From positions 372,001 through 436,000 of the forward strand of contig NZ_FZNX01000002.1 of assembly GCF_900188355.1 (NCBI RefSeq): 64,000 nucleotides of DNA, given 5' to 3'. The translations under genes were made by a program, and so were the position numbers. The DNA comes from Lutibacter flavus. Lineage in GTDB: Bacteria > Bacteroidota > Bacteroidia > Flavobacteriales > Flavobacteriaceae. Shown one piece after another: positions 25,868 through 36,995 of the stretch. Numbering within the stretch: the first letter of the stretch is position 1; every line of letters starts with the position of its first letter. The notes under the pieces were generated by a model. It was not told the DNA's origin. It saw only the letters and a program-made list of their open reading frames with translations, and searched no databases.

Positions 25868-26797
25868 TTGAAAATTTTCACCAATTTAGATAATTATAAA
25901 TCAACTAATAAAACTTTTGTTACCATTGGCACCTTTGACGGAGTTCATATTGGGCATCAAAAGGTTATTAAAAAACTAATAAATAGTGCTAAAAAGAATA
26001 AAAAATCTTCGGTTTTACTAACTTTTTTTCCACATCCTAGAATGGTTTTACAGAAAGATTTAGATATTAAATTAATTAATACAATTGAAGAGCGAACTAA
26101 ATTACTCGATAAATTAGGATTGGATATATTGGTAATTCACCCATTTTCTAAAGAGTTCGCAAAACTTTCAGCGCTGGATTTTGTTAGAAATATTTTAGTA
26201 AATATCTTAAATATTTCCAAATTAGTTATTGGTTATGATCATCATTTTGGAAAAAACAGAGAAGGAAATTTTGAGCAGTTACAAGATTACGGCAGAACTT
26301 ACAATTTTAAAGTCAAAAAAATTTCTCAGCAAGATATCAGTAACATAGCAGTGAGTTCTACCAAAATTAGAAAGGCTGTTGAAAATGGTGAAATAACTAA
26401 GGCAAATACTTATTTAGGATATAATTTTATGTTAAATGGTAAGGTTGTTAAAGGTAAAAATCTAGGTGAGAAAATTGGGTTTCCAACAGCTAATTTATTT
26501 ATTAAAGAAACTTATAAATTATTACCAAAAACAGGTGCGTATGTTGTTAAATCTATAATTGATAATAAAACTGTTTTTGGAATGATGAATATTGGGTTTA
26601 GACCAACAGTTAGCGGTAAAAGTCAAACTATTGAAATTCATTTTTTTGATTTTGATGAAGATCTATATACTAAAAACATTCAAGTTGAGGTGCTTACTTT
26701 TTTGCGAGATGAAGAAAAATTTGAATCTATTTCAGAATTAAAAAATCAGTTGGGAAATGACAAACAAAAATCATTAGATTTTATAAGTGGCATTTAA
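25868..26797 (+). CDS. ribF: Bifunctional riboflavin kinase / FAD synthetase
   Basis: 309 residues. The N-terminal FMN adenylyltransferase domain (about 12-165) has GTFDGVHIGHQKVI; the C-terminal flavokinase domain (about 180-305) has GFPTANL, and GMMNIGFRPTV. It makes FMN and FAD from riboflavin in the cytoplasm. The start is a TTG: no ATG is in frame upstream, and MKIFTNLDNYK matches the family's usual beginning. The gene is divergent from the protease and monocistronic. Confidence 0.95.
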   Translation: MKIFTNLDNYKSTNKTFVTIGTFDGVHIGHQKVIKKLINSAKKNKKSSVLLTFFPHPRMVLQKDLDIKLINTIEERTKLLDKLGLDILVIHPFSKEFAKLSALDFVRNILVNILNISKLVIGYDHHFGKNREGNFEQLQDYGRTYNFKVKKISQQDISNIAVSSTKIRKAVENGEITKANTYLGYNFMLNGKVVKGKNLGEKIGFPTANLFIKETYKLLPKTGAYVVKSIIDNKTVFGMMNIGFRPTVSGKSQTIEIHFFDFDEDLYTKNIQVEVLTFLRDEEKFESISELKNQLGNDKQKSLDFISGI

Positions 26798-26934
26798 TTT
26801 GATAAAGAATAAATAGTTGGTTTTATTATATTTTTTCTACTATCGATTCAGTTTTTAGATAAGATTACTCCAACTCAAATATAATAAGCTTGTTTTTAAC
26901 AATTTAAATACAAATAATTATAAAAATTATTAAG

Positions 26935-27456
26935 ATGAAAAACGTTATACCTTTATTAATTTTGCTAGTTGTTTCCTGCAAACCAAGTTTTATAGTTAGT
27001 CAACAAATTAGTCAAAAAGCAATTAGTTGTCCAGAAAATGAGAATTGCTCTTTTGAATTAATTCCTAATAAATCCATCGAGTTTGCAAGTGATAATTTTG
27101 GTATTTTATATCCTGTTATTTCTGATGGTGAAAAAACCTTATTGAAATATACGTATAAGAAAAACCCAATTGAAAACACCCAAGACAGTAATTATACAGA
27201 GATTATTTACGCAGAACTAGATAAAGAATTTTCCGAATTAAATCTCACCAATAAAGATCTTCAAAAGGTAAAACTTTATTTTGGAAGATTATGCTATTGT
27301 AAAGGTCAAACGGGTTATTACCCGGTTAAAAAAGGAGAATTTAGAATTACGAAATCCGGAAAAAACACCGTAAATTTTAATCTTAATTTTAATTTAGAAG
27401 TTGTGCCTCAAATAATTTCAATTATAAATGAAACTATTTCTTTAAAATCAAATTAA
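26935..27456 (+). CDS. Small lipoprotein of unknown function
   Basis: 173 residues with a lipoprotein signal: hydrophobic LLILLVVSC, lipidated Cys15. The mature part is mixed alpha/beta with three further cysteine clusters (SCPENENCS near 36-43; LCYCKGQTGYYP near 118-121). No known family was recognised. It lies between ribF and serS with no co-transcribed neighbour. An outer-membrane or periplasmic anchored protein is the only supported statement. Confidence 0.75.
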   Translation: MKNVIPLLILLVVSCKPSFIVSQQISQKAISCPENENCSFELIPNKSIEFASDNFGILYPVISDGEKTLLKYTYKKNPIENTQDSNYTEIIYAELDKEFSELNLTNKDLQKVKLYFGRLCYCKGQTGYYPVKKGEFRITKSGKNTVNFNLNFNLEVVPQIISIINETISLKSN

Positions 27457-27486
27457 ACTAATTCGTTTCTTTTGATAGCAATTTAT

Positions 27487-27511
27487 TAAATTTGGCGTTC
27501 AATTAAAGGAG
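27487..27511 (+). promoter_or_regulatory. serS -7 box and Shine-Dalgarno
   Basis: -7 box TAAATTTG (27487-27494) followed by AAAGGAG (27505-27511), spaced 7 nt from the serS ATG. A canonical Shine-Dalgarno is unusual in this window. Confidence 0.55.
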
Positions 27512-27518
27512 AAGAACT

Positions 27519-28793
27519 ATGTTACAAGTTGGATTTATTCGAGAAAACAGAGAAACTGTTTTAAACGGTTTGGCAAAGAGAAATTTAAAAAACGCGGAAG
27601 AGTTAGTTGATAATACAATTTCAGCTGATGAGGAGAGACGAGCAATTCAAACAGAATTAGATATTGTTTTAGCTGAATCTAATAAATTATCAAAAGATAT
27701 TGGACAATTATTTAAATCTGGAGAGCGTCAAAAAGCTGAAATACTAAAGAAAAAAACAGTGCTTTTGAAAGAAAAATCAAAAGATTTAACTGAAAGTCTT
27801 CAAAATAAAGCAAACGAATTACAAGAATTATTATACCTGATTCCTAATATTCCAAATGAAATTGTTCCTGCGGGTTCTTCAGAAGAAGATAATTTAACTG
27901 TTTTTGAAGAAGGTGTTATACCAGTTTTGCATGAAGGAGCATTACCTCATTGGGAGTTAGCTAAAAAATACGATATTATAGATTTTGAACTTGGTAATAA
28001 AATTGCGGGTGCAGGATTCCCGGTATATAAAGGTAAAGGAGCAAAACTTCAAAGAGCTTTAATTAATTATTTTTTAGATAAAAATACAGATGCAGGTTAT
28101 AATGAGGTGCAAGTGCCACATTTAGTAAATGAAGCTTCTGGGATAGCAACTGGACAATTGCCAGATAAAGAAGGTCAAATGTATCACGATGCGCAGGATA
28201 ATTTATTTTTAATTCCAACAGCTGAAGTTCCTGTAACAAATATTTATAGAGATGTTATTTTAAAGGAAACTGAATTTCCAATTTGCAATACAGCTTATAC
28301 TCCTTGTTTTAGACGTGAGGCAGGTTCTTACGGAGCGCATGTGCGTGGTTTAAATAGGTTACACCAATTTGATAAAGTTGAAATAGTTAGAATAGAACAC
28401 CCTTCTAATTCTTATACAGCATTAGATGGAATGGTAAATCATGTGAAGGGAATTTTACAAGAATTAAAAATGCCTTATCGTATTTTACGTTTGTGTGGTG
28501 GGGATATTGGGTTTACTTCTGCTTTAACGTATGATTTTGAACTATTTTCAACAGCACAAGATCGTTGGTTAGAAATTAGCTCAGTTTCTAACTTTGAAAC
28601 ATTCCAGGCAAATCGCTTAAAACTTCGTTTTAAAAACAGTGAAGGAAAAAGCGAATTGGCTCATACGCTTAATGGTAGTTCATTGGCCTTACCACGGGTA
28701 TTGGCAGGATTATTAGAGAATTGCCAAACACCTGAAGGAATAAAAATCCCTGAAGTGTTGGTGCCGTATTGTGGATTTGAACTAATTAATTAG
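27519..28793 (+). CDS. serS: Seryl-tRNA synthetase
   Basis: 424 residues, full length. The N-terminal tRNA-binding coiled coil (about 30-105) is followed by the class II core: motif 2 CFRREAGSYG and motif 3 with LNGSSLALPRVLAGLLE. It charges tRNA-Ser with serine in the cytoplasm. A good Shine-Dalgarno supports the start. The 3' end overlaps a short minus-strand ORF by 8 nt. Confidence 0.98.
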   Translation: MLQVGFIRENRETVLNGLAKRNLKNAEELVDNTISADEERRAIQTELDIVLAESNKLSKDIGQLFKSGERQKAEILKKKTVLLKEKSKDLTESLQNKANELQELLYLIPNIPNEIVPAGSSEEDNLTVFEEGVIPVLHEGALPHWELAKKYDIIDFELGNKIAGAGFPVYKGKGAKLQRALINYFLDKNTDAGYNEVQVPHLVNEASGIATGQLPDKEGQMYHDAQDNLFLIPTAEVPVTNIYRDVILKETEFPICNTAYTPCFRREAGSYGAHVRGLNRLHQFDKVEIVRIEHPSNSYTALDGMVNHVKGILQELKMPYRILRLCGGDIGFTSALTYDFELFSTAQDRWLEISSVSNFETFQANRLKLRFKNSEGKSELAHTLNGSSLALPRVLAGLLENCQTPEGIKIPEVLVPYCGFELIN

Positions 28794-28926
28794 CGCTAAC
28801 TGTTATCATTTTTTTGTAATGATTCATTTCAATTAAGGCATCAAAATATTTATTGATTTGTCCTTTTCTCATGAATTTTAACGCTTTCTTTTTTGCAGTT
28901 TCGTATTGTTTGATTAATTCTTTCAT
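28786..28926 (-). CDS. 46-residue basic protein downstream of serS
   Basis: ATG at 28926, stop TAA at 28786-28788, overlapping the serS stop by 8 nt. The peptide (MKELIKQYETAKKKALKF...) is a Lys-rich amphipathic helical sequence without hydrophobic segments; near its end is EMNHYKKM. The Lys/Glu-rich coding composition and lack of AT-biased nonsense suggest a real gene. I believe short proteins of this kind occur in related flavobacteria, but cannot confirm this. Function unknown. Confidence 0.6.
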   Translation of the reverse strand: MKELIKQYETAKKKALKFMRKGQINKYFDALIEMNHYKKMITVSAN

Positions 28927-29036
28927 TTGGGTAATATTTAGTTGTTTTATATAGTTAAGACAATTTCTGTGCCAAAATGTTACAATGCATATTTTAAAAT
29001 TGAAACTATTTATAAAAACTTTAACACTTGATTGGT

Positions 29037-29044
29037 TATCTTTG
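29037..29044 (+). promoter_or_regulatory. -7 box TATCTTTG ahead of TPR gene
   Basis: An exact TAnnTTTG match, 19 nt before the ATG at 29064. Confidence 0.5.
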
Positions 29045-29063
29045 GTAGAATTTAAAACACAAT

Positions 29064-30839
29064 ATGCGTAAAATTTTAATCATAATTATTAGTTGTTTTT
29101 CCTTGCAATTATATGCACAGGATGCTGCGATAGCATTTCTGTATTTTAGAAATGGGGAATACGAAAAAGCCGCTTCTACGTATAAAATTTTACATGAGAA
29201 AAACCCAATTAACAGCAATTATTTAAGGTTATTAATTGAGAGCTATCAACAGTTAGAAAAATTTGAAGAAGTAAAAAACACATTAGATAAACAATTATTA
29301 GAGTTCCCTAATCAATATTATTTATTTGTAGAATTAGGTTATAATTATCAATTGCAACATCAGCAAGATGCGGCAACCTTATTATATGAAAAGGCAATAA
29401 GTACTATTGAAAAATCAAAAAATCAGGGTTATTTAATTGGAAAAACATTTCAAAATAATCACCTTCTCGAGTATGCATTAAAAGCTTATAAAAAAGCTAT
29501 GGAAGTAAATCCAAATGCAAATTATAATTTTCAAATTGCAACTATTTACGGAGAAAAGGGAGAACTGGAAAATATGTTTAATACCTATTTAGATATGGTT
29601 GAAGCTGAAGTTAAATATTTACCTTCAGCCAAGAGTTATATTGGTCGATATTTAATTGATGATAGTGAAAATGAAGGAAATGTTCTATTAAAGAAAGCCT
29701 TGATTAAACGAATGCAAAATAACCCTCAAAATAGTTGGAATCAATTATTAAGTTGGTTGTTTATGCAGCAAAAAGATTATGATAAAGCATTGGTTCAGGA
29801 AAAAGCATTGCATAAAAGAAATCAAGGGGAATTAAAAGGTATTATTGAAATTGGTGAAATTGCTTTTAATGATAAAGCATTTGATGTTTCACAAAATTGC
29901 TTTAATTATGTATTAGAAAATACCAATAATTTAGAAACAGAATTAACGGCAAAATTATATTTACTTCAAATTGATATTGAATCTAATAGTGAAATAAATA
30001 AAATTGAAACTCAATTTCAAGAATTATTTAACACCTATGGGAAAAATAAGAATACTATTGGAATACAACTTATTTATGCTGAATTTTTAACGTTTAAAAA
30101 AAATGAACCAGATAAAGCTATTTCTATATTAAAAGAAGCATTAAAATTGCCGATTAATGAATTTCAAAAAGGACATATTAAAACGAAATTAGCGGATGTA
30201 CTGGTTTACACAAGTAAATTTAGTAGTGCTTTAATTTATTATACACAAGTTCAAAACGATTTAAAGAGTCATTCAATTGGACAAACGGCACGATTTAAAA
30301 TAGCACAAACTTCTTATTTTAAGGGAGATTTTGACTGGGCACAATCACAATTAAAAGTACTTAAAAATTCAACTTCACAATTAATTGCAAATGATGCCTT
30401 AGATTTAAATTTATTGATAACAGATAACGGAATAAAGGATAGTTTGAAAATTGCATTAAAAAAATATGCAATTGCAGATTTACTTTCATTTCAAAATAAA
30501 AATCAACAAGCAATAGATACCTTGCAAGGTATATTAGCAAATTTTAAAGGACAGCCAGTAGAGGATGAGGCATTATTTAAACAAGCCAAATTATTTGAAA
30601 AAATAAATCAATTTGAAAAAGCAGCATCTAATTATTTACAAATTATTGAAATTAATAAAGAGGATATTTTAGTTGATGATGCACATTATTATCTTGCTGA
30701 ATTATATTTGAATAATTTAAATAAAATTGAAAAGGCAAAAGAATATTATCAAAAAATTATATTTGAATATCCATCTAGTATTTATTTAGTTGATGCTCGA
30801 AAAAAGTATAGAAAATTAAGAGGAGACGAACTTAATTAA
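29064..30839 (+). CDS. Exported tetratricopeptide repeat protein
   Basis: 591 residues. Signal peptide MRKILIIIISCFSLQLYAQ, then TPR-type helix pairs across the whole mature protein (for example FRNGEYEKAASTYKILHEKNP near 29-49, ALKAYKKAMEVNPNANY, and the C-terminal NKIEKAKEYYQKIIFEYPSS). No catalytic domain. TPR solenoids bind protein partners; a periplasmic or outer-membrane assembly role is likely but the partner is unknown. It starts an apparent operon with DUF4286, rsmA and mgtE (gaps of 7, 4 and -11 nt). Confidence 0.92.
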   Translation: MRKILIIIISCFSLQLYAQDAAIAFLYFRNGEYEKAASTYKILHEKNPINSNYLRLLIESYQQLEKFEEVKNTLDKQLLEFPNQYYLFVELGYNYQLQHQQDAATLLYEKAISTIEKSKNQGYLIGKTFQNNHLLEYALKAYKKAMEVNPNANYNFQIATIYGEKGELENMFNTYLDMVEAEVKYLPSAKSYIGRYLIDDSENEGNVLLKKALIKRMQNNPQNSWNQLLSWLFMQQKDYDKALVQEKALHKRNQGELKGIIEIGEIAFNDKAFDVSQNCFNYVLENTNNLETELTAKLYLLQIDIESNSEINKIETQFQELFNTYGKNKNTIGIQLIYAEFLTFKKNEPDKAISILKEALKLPINEFQKGHIKTKLADVLVYTSKFSSALIYYTQVQNDLKSHSIGQTARFKIAQTSYFKGDFDWAQSQLKVLKNSTSQLIANDALDLNLLITDNGIKDSLKIALKKYAIADLLSFQNKNQQAIDTLQGILANFKGQPVEDEALFKQAKLFEKINQFEKAASNYLQIIEINKEDILVDDAHYYLAELYLNNLNKIEKAKEYYQKIIFEYPSSIYLVDARKKYRKLRGDELN

Positions 30840-30846
30840 AATTAAA

Positions 30847-31179
30847 ATGTATATCTATAACGTAACAACAAATGTAGACGAATCCATCCACCTAGAGTGG
30901 CTAAAATGGATGAAAGAAAAACATATACCAGAAATGCTTTCTACAGGTAAATTTAGTAATGCAAAAATGAGTCAGGTGATGATTGAAGAAGAAATGGGTG
31001 GTGTTACTTATTCGGTTCAATACACCACAGATAGTGTGGAAACATTAGAAGCATATTATAATGAAGATGCACAAAAATTAGGGGATGAGGCAATGAGTCT
31101 ATTTAAAAATAGAATAGTAGCTTTTGGAACTGAGTTAAAAGTAATAAGTGAACAATTTAGTATGAGTGTAAAAAACTAA
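30847..31179 (+). CDS. DUF4286 family protein
   Basis: 110 residues matching the DUF4286 pattern: [28 protein letters not shown], then a ferredoxin-like strand [11 protein letters not shown]. Soluble, no signal peptide. It sits 7 nt after the TPR gene and 4 nt before rsmA, an arrangement I associate with Bacteroidota. Biochemical function unknown. Confidence 0.85.
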   Translation: MYIYNVTTNVDESIHLEWLKWMKEKHIPEMLSTGKFSNAKMSQVMIEEEMGGVTYSVQYTTDSVETLEAYYNEDAQKLGDEAMSLFKNRIVAFGTELKVISEQFSMSVKN

Positions 31180-31183
31180 ATTT

Positions 31184-31960
31184 ATGAGTGTAAGAGCAAA
31201 AAAACACCTTGGACAACATTTTTTAAAAGATGAATTAATTGCGCAGCAAATAGCTGATAGTTTAACAGAAAAAGGCTATAAAAATGTGCTGGAAATTGGT
31301 CCTGGAATGGGTGTGTTAACAAAATATTTACTTAAAAAACCGCTCACAACACATGTTATAGAAATTGATAAAGAATCGGTTGAATATTTACAAGCTCATT
31401 ACTTAAATTTAGCAAATAGAATTATTTCAAAGGATTTTTTAAAAATTAATTTATCAGATTATTTTGGAGATGAGCAAGTAGCTATCATTGGTAATTTTCC
31501 TTATAATATTTCTACTCAAATAGTGTTTAAAACGCTCGAAAACCGTCATCAAATTCCTGAATTTTCTGGGATGTTTCAAAAGGAAGTAGCGAAACGAATC
31601 GCTGAAAAAGAAGGGAGTAAGGTGTACGGAATTTTATCAGTTCTTACGCAGGCGTTTTATGATGTTGAATATTTATTTACGGTTCCGCCAACAGTTTTTG
31701 ATCCGCCACCAAAAGTAGATTCTGGTGTTATTAGATTTATCAGAAAAGAAAATTACACATTACCTGTTGATGAAAAATTATTTTATAAAGTTGTAAAAAC
31801 AGGGTTTCAACAACGTAGAAAAACACTTCGTAACAGTTTAAAAATACTGAATTTGTCAGATAGTTTAAGAGAAGATAGTATCTTTGACAAACGACCAGAG
31901 CAATTATCGGTTCAAGAATTCATTAGTCTTACTTCTAAAATTGAAAAAGATGTCGTTTGA
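31184..31960 (+). CDS. rsmA: 16S rRNA (A1518/A1519) dimethyltransferase RsmA
   Basis: 258 residues. Opens with [11 protein letters not shown], typical of RsmA/KsgA. SAM-binding motif I is [12 protein letters not shown]; the catalytic motif is GNFPYNIST. The C-terminal helical domain includes [13 protein letters not shown]. It dimethylates two adenines in helix 45 of 16S rRNA late in 30S assembly. The stop overlaps the mgtE start by 11 nt. Confidence 0.97.
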   Translation: MSVRAKKHLGQHFLKDELIAQQIADSLTEKGYKNVLEIGPGMGVLTKYLLKKPLTTHVIEIDKESVEYLQAHYLNLANRIISKDFLKINLSDYFGDEQVAIIGNFPYNISTQIVFKTLENRHQIPEFSGMFQKEVAKRIAEKEGSKVYGILSVLTQAFYDVEYLFTVPPTVFDPPPKVDSGVIRFIRKENYTLPVDEKLFYKVVKTGFQQRRKTLRNSLKILNLSDSLREDSIFDKRPEQLSVQEFISLTSKIEKDVV

Positions 31961-33305
31961 AATTACAAAACAATACATAGAGGATATTCAACATTTAATT
32001 GCGGACAATAATAATAAAGGACTTCATACTTTATTAGAAGAAGTGCATTATGCAGATGTTGCTGAAATAATTGAAGAATTAGATACAGAAGAGGCTCTGT
32101 ACTTAATAAAATTATTAGATAGTGATATTACCTCTGATGTAATTGCTGAATTAGATGAAGATATTCGTGAAAAAGTATTAAAAGGACTTTCATCAAAAGA
32201 AATTGCTGAAGAATTAAATGAATTAGATACCGATGATGCCGCAGATATTATTTCTGAACTTTCAGAAGAGCAAAAAAAGGAAGTAATTTCTCATATTGAG
32301 GATGAAGAACATGCTAAAGAAATTGTTGAACTTTTACGTTATGATGAAGACACTGCGGGTGGTTTAATGGCAAAAGAGTTAGTAAAAGTAAACGAAAATT
32401 GGAATGTGCTTACCTGCGTTAAAGAAATGCGTGCACAAGCGGAAGAAGTTACCAGAGTGCATTCAATATATGTGGTTGATGATCGTGATATTTTAAAAGG
32501 GCGCTTATCTTTAAAAGATTTATTAACAACCTCTACAAGATCACCAATTAAAGAAGTTTTTATTAAAAAAGTAGATTCTGTTAATGTAAACGAAAAAGCC
32601 GAAGATGTTGCAAGAATAATGCAAAAGTATGATTTAGAAGCAATTCCAGTTATTGATGAATTAGGTAGACTTGTTGGGAGAATTACTATTGATGATATAG
32701 TTGATGTAATTAAAGAAGAAGCTGAGAAAGATTATCAAATGGCAGCAGGTATTTCGCAAGATGTAGAAGCTGATGATAGTATATGGGAACTTACGAAAGC
32801 ACGTTTACCTTGGTTAGTTTTAGGGTTGTTTGGAGGACTTGGAAGTGTATTTATTATGGAAGGTTATGAAGAATTTATGGCCAATCCAGAATTTAAACGC
32901 TTATTCTTTTTTACTCCTTTAATTGCAGCAATGGCTGGTAATGTTGGTGTACAATCATCGGCAATTGTTGTTCAAGGATTGGCAAATGACATTATTAAAG
33001 GAAGTTTATTTAGCCGTCTTGTAAAAGAAGTTAGTTTAAGTTTAATTAGCGGAATTGTTTTAGGTATTCTAATAATGATTTTTGGCTTAATTACTAATAT
33101 GGATCCATTATTTAGCTTTACTGTAGCCATTTCAATGTTAAGCGTTATCATTGTCGCATCATTAATAGGAACTTTTGTCCCTATTATTTTAGATAAACGT
33201 GGTATTGATCCTGCAATTGCAACTGGACCTTTTATAACAACTAGTAATGATATTTTTGGAATTTTCTTATTCTTTTATATCGCAAAAATTATGTTGAATT
33301 ATTAA
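31950..33305 (+). CDS. mgtE: Magnesium transporter MgtE
   Basis: 451 residues from the ATG at 31950, inside the end of rsmA. The frame is open further upstream but would overlap rsmA by 77 nt, which is unlikely. Domains: MgtE N superhelical domain (about 15-120), two CBS domains (about 125-250; [24 protein letters not shown]), and five membrane helices (from about 284; [17 protein letters not shown]). It forms a Mg2+ channel gated by Mg2+ binding at the cytoplasmic domains. The stop overlaps the convergent trmH-type gene by 4 nt. Confidence 0.96.
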   Translation: MSFEITKQYIEDIQHLIADNNNKGLHTLLEEVHYADVAEIIEELDTEEALYLIKLLDSDITSDVIAELDEDIREKVLKGLSSKEIAEELNELDTDDAADIISELSEEQKKEVISHIEDEEHAKEIVELLRYDEDTAGGLMAKELVKVNENWNVLTCVKEMRAQAEEVTRVHSIYVVDDRDILKGRLSLKDLLTTSTRSPIKEVFIKKVDSVNVNEKAEDVARIMQKYDLEAIPVIDELGRLVGRITIDDIVDVIKEEAEKDYQMAAGISQDVEADDSIWELTKARLPWLVLGLFGGLGSVFIMEGYEEFMANPEFKRLFFFTPLIAAMAGNVGVQSSAIVVQGLANDIIKGSLFSRLVKEVSLSLISGIVLGILIMIFGLITNMDPLFSFTVAISMLSVIIVASLIGTFVPIILDKRGIDPAIATGPFITTSNDIFGIFLFFYIAKIMLNY

Positions 33306-33832
33306 TACTTGAACTTTTTAAACAAATCCCAAAGTACTACACCACAACTTACCGAAATATTTAAAGAATGTTTGGTTCCAAATTGAGGAATTTCAATACA
33401 ATAATCTGAAGCTGAGACAACTTCTTGTTGAACTCCTTTTACTTCATTACCCATTACAATTGCATATTTTTGCTTTGGGTTAATGTTAAAATCTTGTAAC
33501 ATTGTACTGTTTTCAGCTTGTTCAATGGAAGCCACAAGTACATTTTCTGTTTTTAATTTTTGAACTAAAGTTAATGTGTCTTCAACATATTCCCAATCTA
33601 CAGATTCAGTTGCTCCCAATGCCGTTTTATGAATTTCTTTATGAGGTGGTTGAGCTGTAATTCCACAGAGGTAAACTTTTTCAATTAAAAAAGCATCACT
33701 TGTTCTAAACACAGATCCAATATTGTTTAAACTTCTTATATTATCTAATACAACAATTAATGGAATTTTACCCGTTTTTTTGAAATCTTCAACATTTAAT
33801 CTTCCAAGCTCGCTATTTTTTAATTTTCTCAT
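33302..33832 (-). CDS. TrmH/SpoU family RNA 2'-O-methyltransferase
   Basis: 176 residues. SPOUT motifs are complete: motif 1 DNIRSLNNIGSVFRT, motif 2 AIVMGNEVKGV, motif 3 IPQFGTKHSLNISVSCGVV, which form the knotted SAM site. It methylates the ribose 2'-OH of a tRNA or rRNA nucleotide; the target cannot be assigned. It has no extra N-terminal RNA-binding domain. Divergent from mutS with a 63-nt gap. Confidence 0.93.
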   Translation of the reverse strand: MRKLKNSELGRLNVEDFKKTGKIPLIVVLDNIRSLNNIGSVFRTSDAFLIEKVYLCGITAQPPHKEIHKTALGATESVDWEYVEDTLTLVQKLKTENVLVASIEQAENSTMLQDFNINPKQKYAIVMGNEVKGVQQEVVSASDYCIEIPQFGTKHSLNISVSCGVVLWDLFKKFKY

Positions 33833-33895
33833 AAATTCGTTTATCTTTAAAACGGAATAATTAACTTCGCAAAACTAACTTAATTTCCTAAAAAA

Positions 33896-36505
33896 TTGGC
33901 AGCAAAAACCAAGAAAGTCACTCCGTTAATGAAACAATACAATGCAATTAAGGTGAAGTATCCCGATGCAATGTTACTTTTTAGAGTGGGTGATTTTTAT
34001 GAAACTTTTGGAGAAGACGCAAAAAAGGCTTCAAAAGTTTTAGGAATTATATTAACCAAAAGAGGTGCTGGAAGTGAAACCGAAACCGCATTGGCAGGTT
34101 TTCCACATCATTCTTTAAATACGTACTTGCCAAAGCTGGTAAAAGCAGGAATGCGTGTTGCTATTTGTGATCAGTTAGAAGATCCAAAAATGACAAAAAC
34201 CATTGTAAAACGAGGTGTTACAGAATTGGTAACCCCAGGAGTTGCATTGAATGATGAGGTTTTACAATCAAAAATCAATAATTTTTTAGCCGCTGTTCAC
34301 TTTGGAAAAAAGCATTTTGGAATTTCGTTTTTAGACGTTTCAACAGGTGAATTTTTAACTGCCCAAGGCGATGCTGAATATATAGATAAACTACTTCAAA
34401 ATTTTAAACCAAGCGAGGTATTGGTTCAAAAACAGCATAAAACAAAGTTTTTTGAGTTGTTTGGAGATCGGTTTTATACTTTTTATTTGGAAGATTGGAT
34501 TTTCCAATCGGAATATGCGTTTGAAACATTAACCAATCATTTTAAGGTAAAAACATTGAAAGGTTTTGGTGTTGAAGAACTGCAGGAAGGAATTATTTCA
34601 TCAGGCGCCGTATTGTATTATTTATCTGAAACACAACATAATAAATTAGATCATATTTCAGTAATAAACCGGATTTCAGAAGATAATTATGTTTGGATGG
34701 ATCGGTTTACTATTAGAAATTTAGAGTTGTATAATTCAACCTCGGTAAATGCTGTTACGCTGTTAGATGTTATTGATAAAACCATTTCTCCAATGGGAGG
34801 AAGATTATTAAAGCGTTGGTTGGCATTGCCTTTAAAAGATATCAATCGTATAAAAAAGCGTCACGATATTGTTAAATATTTAATTGATAATGATGACTTT
34901 TTTGAACTTACAACCTATCAAATAAAGCAAATTAGTGATATTGAACGCTTAGTTTCTAAAGTTGCTACTGGAAAGGTAAATCCACGAGAAGTTGTACTAC
35001 TTAAAAACTCTTTAAATGCAATAATTCCAATAAAAGAAACGGCTGAAAAAAGCGACAATGAATCGTTAAAAATTATTGGTGAACAATTGCAAAATTGCAA
35101 TGCACTTCGTGAAAAAATAACAAAAACTTTAAATGAGGATGCACCGGTTAATATCAACAAAGGAAATGCCATTGCAAATGATGTTTCAATAGAATTAGAC
35201 GAATTAAGAGCAATTTCAACTTCAGGAAAAGATTATTTAGATGCAATGTTAGCTCGTGAAATTGAACGAACAGGAATTACTTCCTTAAAAATAGCCTTTA
35301 ATAATGTTTTTGGATATTATATTGAAGTTAGAAATTCACATAAAGATAAAGTTCCTGAAGATTGGATTCGTAAACAAACCTTGGTAAATGCAGAGCGTTA
35401 TATTACGGAAGAATTAAAAGAATATGAAACCAAAATATTAGGAGCAGAAGAAAAGATAAGTAAGCTTGAAAACGAGCTTTTTGCGGAACTAATTAGTTAT
35501 TTATTAGATTACATCCAGCCAATACAATTAAACGCGCAATTAATTGCTCAAATTGATTGTTTGTGTGCTTTTGCTGAGGTTGCTAAACAATATAATTATG
35601 TGCGACCACAATTAGATGAAAGCACAGATTTAGAAATTAAAAACGGACGTCACCCAGTTATAGAAAAACAATTACCAATTGGTGAAGAATACATTGCTAA
35701 TGATGTTGTTTTAAATAGAAACCTGCAACAAATTATTATGATAACGGGGCCTAATATGAGTGGTAAATCAGCTATTTTAAGGCAAACTGCATTAATAGTC
35801 TTGTTGGCTCAAATGGGAAGTTATGTGCCTGCTCAAAATGCCAGAATTGGAATTGTAGATAAAATATTTACGCGTGTTGGCGCAAGTGATAATATTTCTA
35901 TGGGCGAATCAACTTTTATGGTAGAGATGAATGAAACTGCCAGTATTTTGAACAATATTTCAGAGCGTAGTTTGGTATTGTTAGATGAAATTGGACGAGG
36001 AACAAGTACATACGATGGAATTTCTATAGCTTGGGCTATAGCTGAATATTTACACGAACATCCATCAAAAGCAAAAACATTATTTGCAACTCATTATCAC
36101 GAATTAAATGATATGACCAATACATTTGAGCGTGTAAAAAACTTTAATGTTTCTGTTAAAGAATTAAAAGACAAAGTTATTTTCTTACGCAAACTTGTGC
36201 CAGGAGGAAGCGAACATAGCTTTGGTATTTATGTTGCAAAATTAGCAGGAATGCCATCTTCGGTAATTCATAGGGCAACTAAAATGTTGAAACAATTAGA
36301 AAAAAATCATACCAATGTTGAAGTAAAAGAAACCATAAAAAATGCAGCTGAAAACGATCTGCAATTAAGCTTTTTTAAATTAGATGATCCATTGTTAGAA
36401 GATATTAAAGAAGAAATTCTTTCAACAAATATTGATACACTTACACCAATAGAAGCTTTAATGAAACTGAATGAAATAAAAAGAATGTTGGTTAAGAAAA
36501 AATGA
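33896..36505 (+). CDS. mutS: DNA mismatch repair protein MutS
   Basis: 869 residues. Starts at a TTG (33896); the mature start [19 protein letters not shown] matches the family, and the next ATG would remove conserved residues. Mismatch-recognition domain I has the FxE-type segment [11 protein letters not shown]. The ATPase has Walker [10 protein letters not shown] (about 616-624), and Walker B/signature [12 protein letters not shown] (about 696), and the helix-turn-helix dimer region. Recognises base mismatches and starts repair. Overlaps the following methyltransferase by 4 nt (ATGA). Confidence 0.98.
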   Translation: MAAKTKKVTPLMKQYNAIKVKYPDAMLLFRVGDFYETFGEDAKKASKVLGIILTKRGAGSETETALAGFPHHSLNTYLPKLVKAGMRVAICDQLEDPKMTKTIVKRGVTELVTPGVALNDEVLQSKINNFLAAVHFGKKHFGISFLDVSTGEFLTAQGDAEYIDKLLQNFKPSEVLVQKQHKTKFFELFGDRFYTFYLEDWIFQSEYAFETLTNHFKVKTLKGFGVEELQEGIISSGAVLYYLSETQHNKLDHISVINRISEDNYVWMDRFTIRNLELYNSTSVNAVTLLDVIDKTISPMGGRLLKRWLALPLKDINRIKKRHDIVKYLIDNDDFFELTTYQIKQISDIERLVSKVATGKVNPREVVLLKNSLNAIIPIKETAEKSDNESLKIIGEQLQNCNALREKITKTLNEDAPVNINKGNAIANDVSIELDELRAISTSGKDYLDAMLAREIERTGITSLKIAFNNVFGYYIEVRNSHKDKVPEDWIRKQTLVNAERYITEELKEYETKILGAEEKISKLENELFAELISYLLDYIQPIQLNAQLIAQIDCLCAFAEVAKQYNYVRPQLDESTDLEIKNGRHPVIEKQLPIGEEYIANDVVLNRNLQQIIMITGPNMSGKSAILRQTALIVLLAQMGSYVPAQNARIGIVDKIFTRVGASDNISMGESTFMVEMNETASILNNISERSLVLLDEIGRGTSTYDGISIAWAIAEYLHEHPSKAKTLFATHYHELNDMTNTFERVKNFNVSVKELKDKVIFLRKLVPGGSEHSFGIYVAKLAGMPSSVIHRATKMLKQLEKNHTNVEVKETIKNAAENDLQLSFFKLDDPLLEDIKEEILSTNIDTLTPIEALMKLNEIKRMLVKKK

Positions 36506-36957
36506 TAAACAATTTAGAGCAAGGTTTTTTTGGCATAGGAATACAAAATGGTAAAACACCTGAAAATTTGGGTGTTTTATGGAGGTCTGCCCAAAATATG
36601 GGAGCAAGTTTTATTTTTACAATTGGAAACAGGTATGCAAAACAAGCTTGTGATACTCATAAAGCTACGGGTGCAATGCCATATTTTCACTACGAAAATT
36701 TTGATGAATTTTACAAGAATTTGCCTAAAGGAGCACAATTGGTTGGTGTGGAACTAGATGAAAAATCTAAATCTTTAGAAACTTTTGTTCACCCAAGACG
36801 TTGTGTTTATTTATTAGGTGCCGAAGATCATGGCTTATCAAAAGCTGCAATTGAAAAATCACATTTTTTAGTAAAATTTAAATCTACACTTAGCTTAAAT
36901 GTTTCCGTTGCAGGTAGTATTGTAATGTATGATAGGCAGTTAAAATTAACATTTTAA
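36502..36957 (+). CDS. SpoU-type RNA methyltransferase
   Basis: 151 residues. Contains the SPOUT motifs in short form: [15 protein letters not shown] (motif 1), [12 protein letters not shown] (motif 2) and [17 protein letters not shown] (motif 3). The length is that of TrmL-like single-domain enzymes. The start overlaps the mutS stop by 4 nt, so translation is coupled. The target RNA is unknown; co-transcription with mutS is probably incidental. Confidence 0.9.
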   Translation: MINNLEQGFFGIGIQNGKTPENLGVLWRSAQNMGASFIFTIGNRYAKQACDTHKATGAMPYFHYENFDEFYKNLPKGAQLVGVELDEKSKSLETFVHPRRCVYLLGAEDHGLSKAAIEKSHFLVKFKSTLSLNVSVAGSIVMYDRQLKLTF

Positions 36958-36972
36958 TTAATGTAATTATAT

Positions 36973-36980
36973 TATCTTTG
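36973..36980 (+). promoter_or_regulatory. -7 box TATCTTTG ahead of tatA
   Basis: An exact TAnnTTTG match, 15 nt before the ATG at 36996. It covers the upstream TTG (36978), which therefore cannot be a start codon on this transcript. Confidence 0.6.
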
Positions 36981-36995
36981 ATAAAAATTATTCTA

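Noticed and set aside
31884-31950. Longer mgtE start within rsmA
   Set aside because: Would overlap rsmA by 77 nt and adds a sequence unlike the family; ATG 31950 fits.
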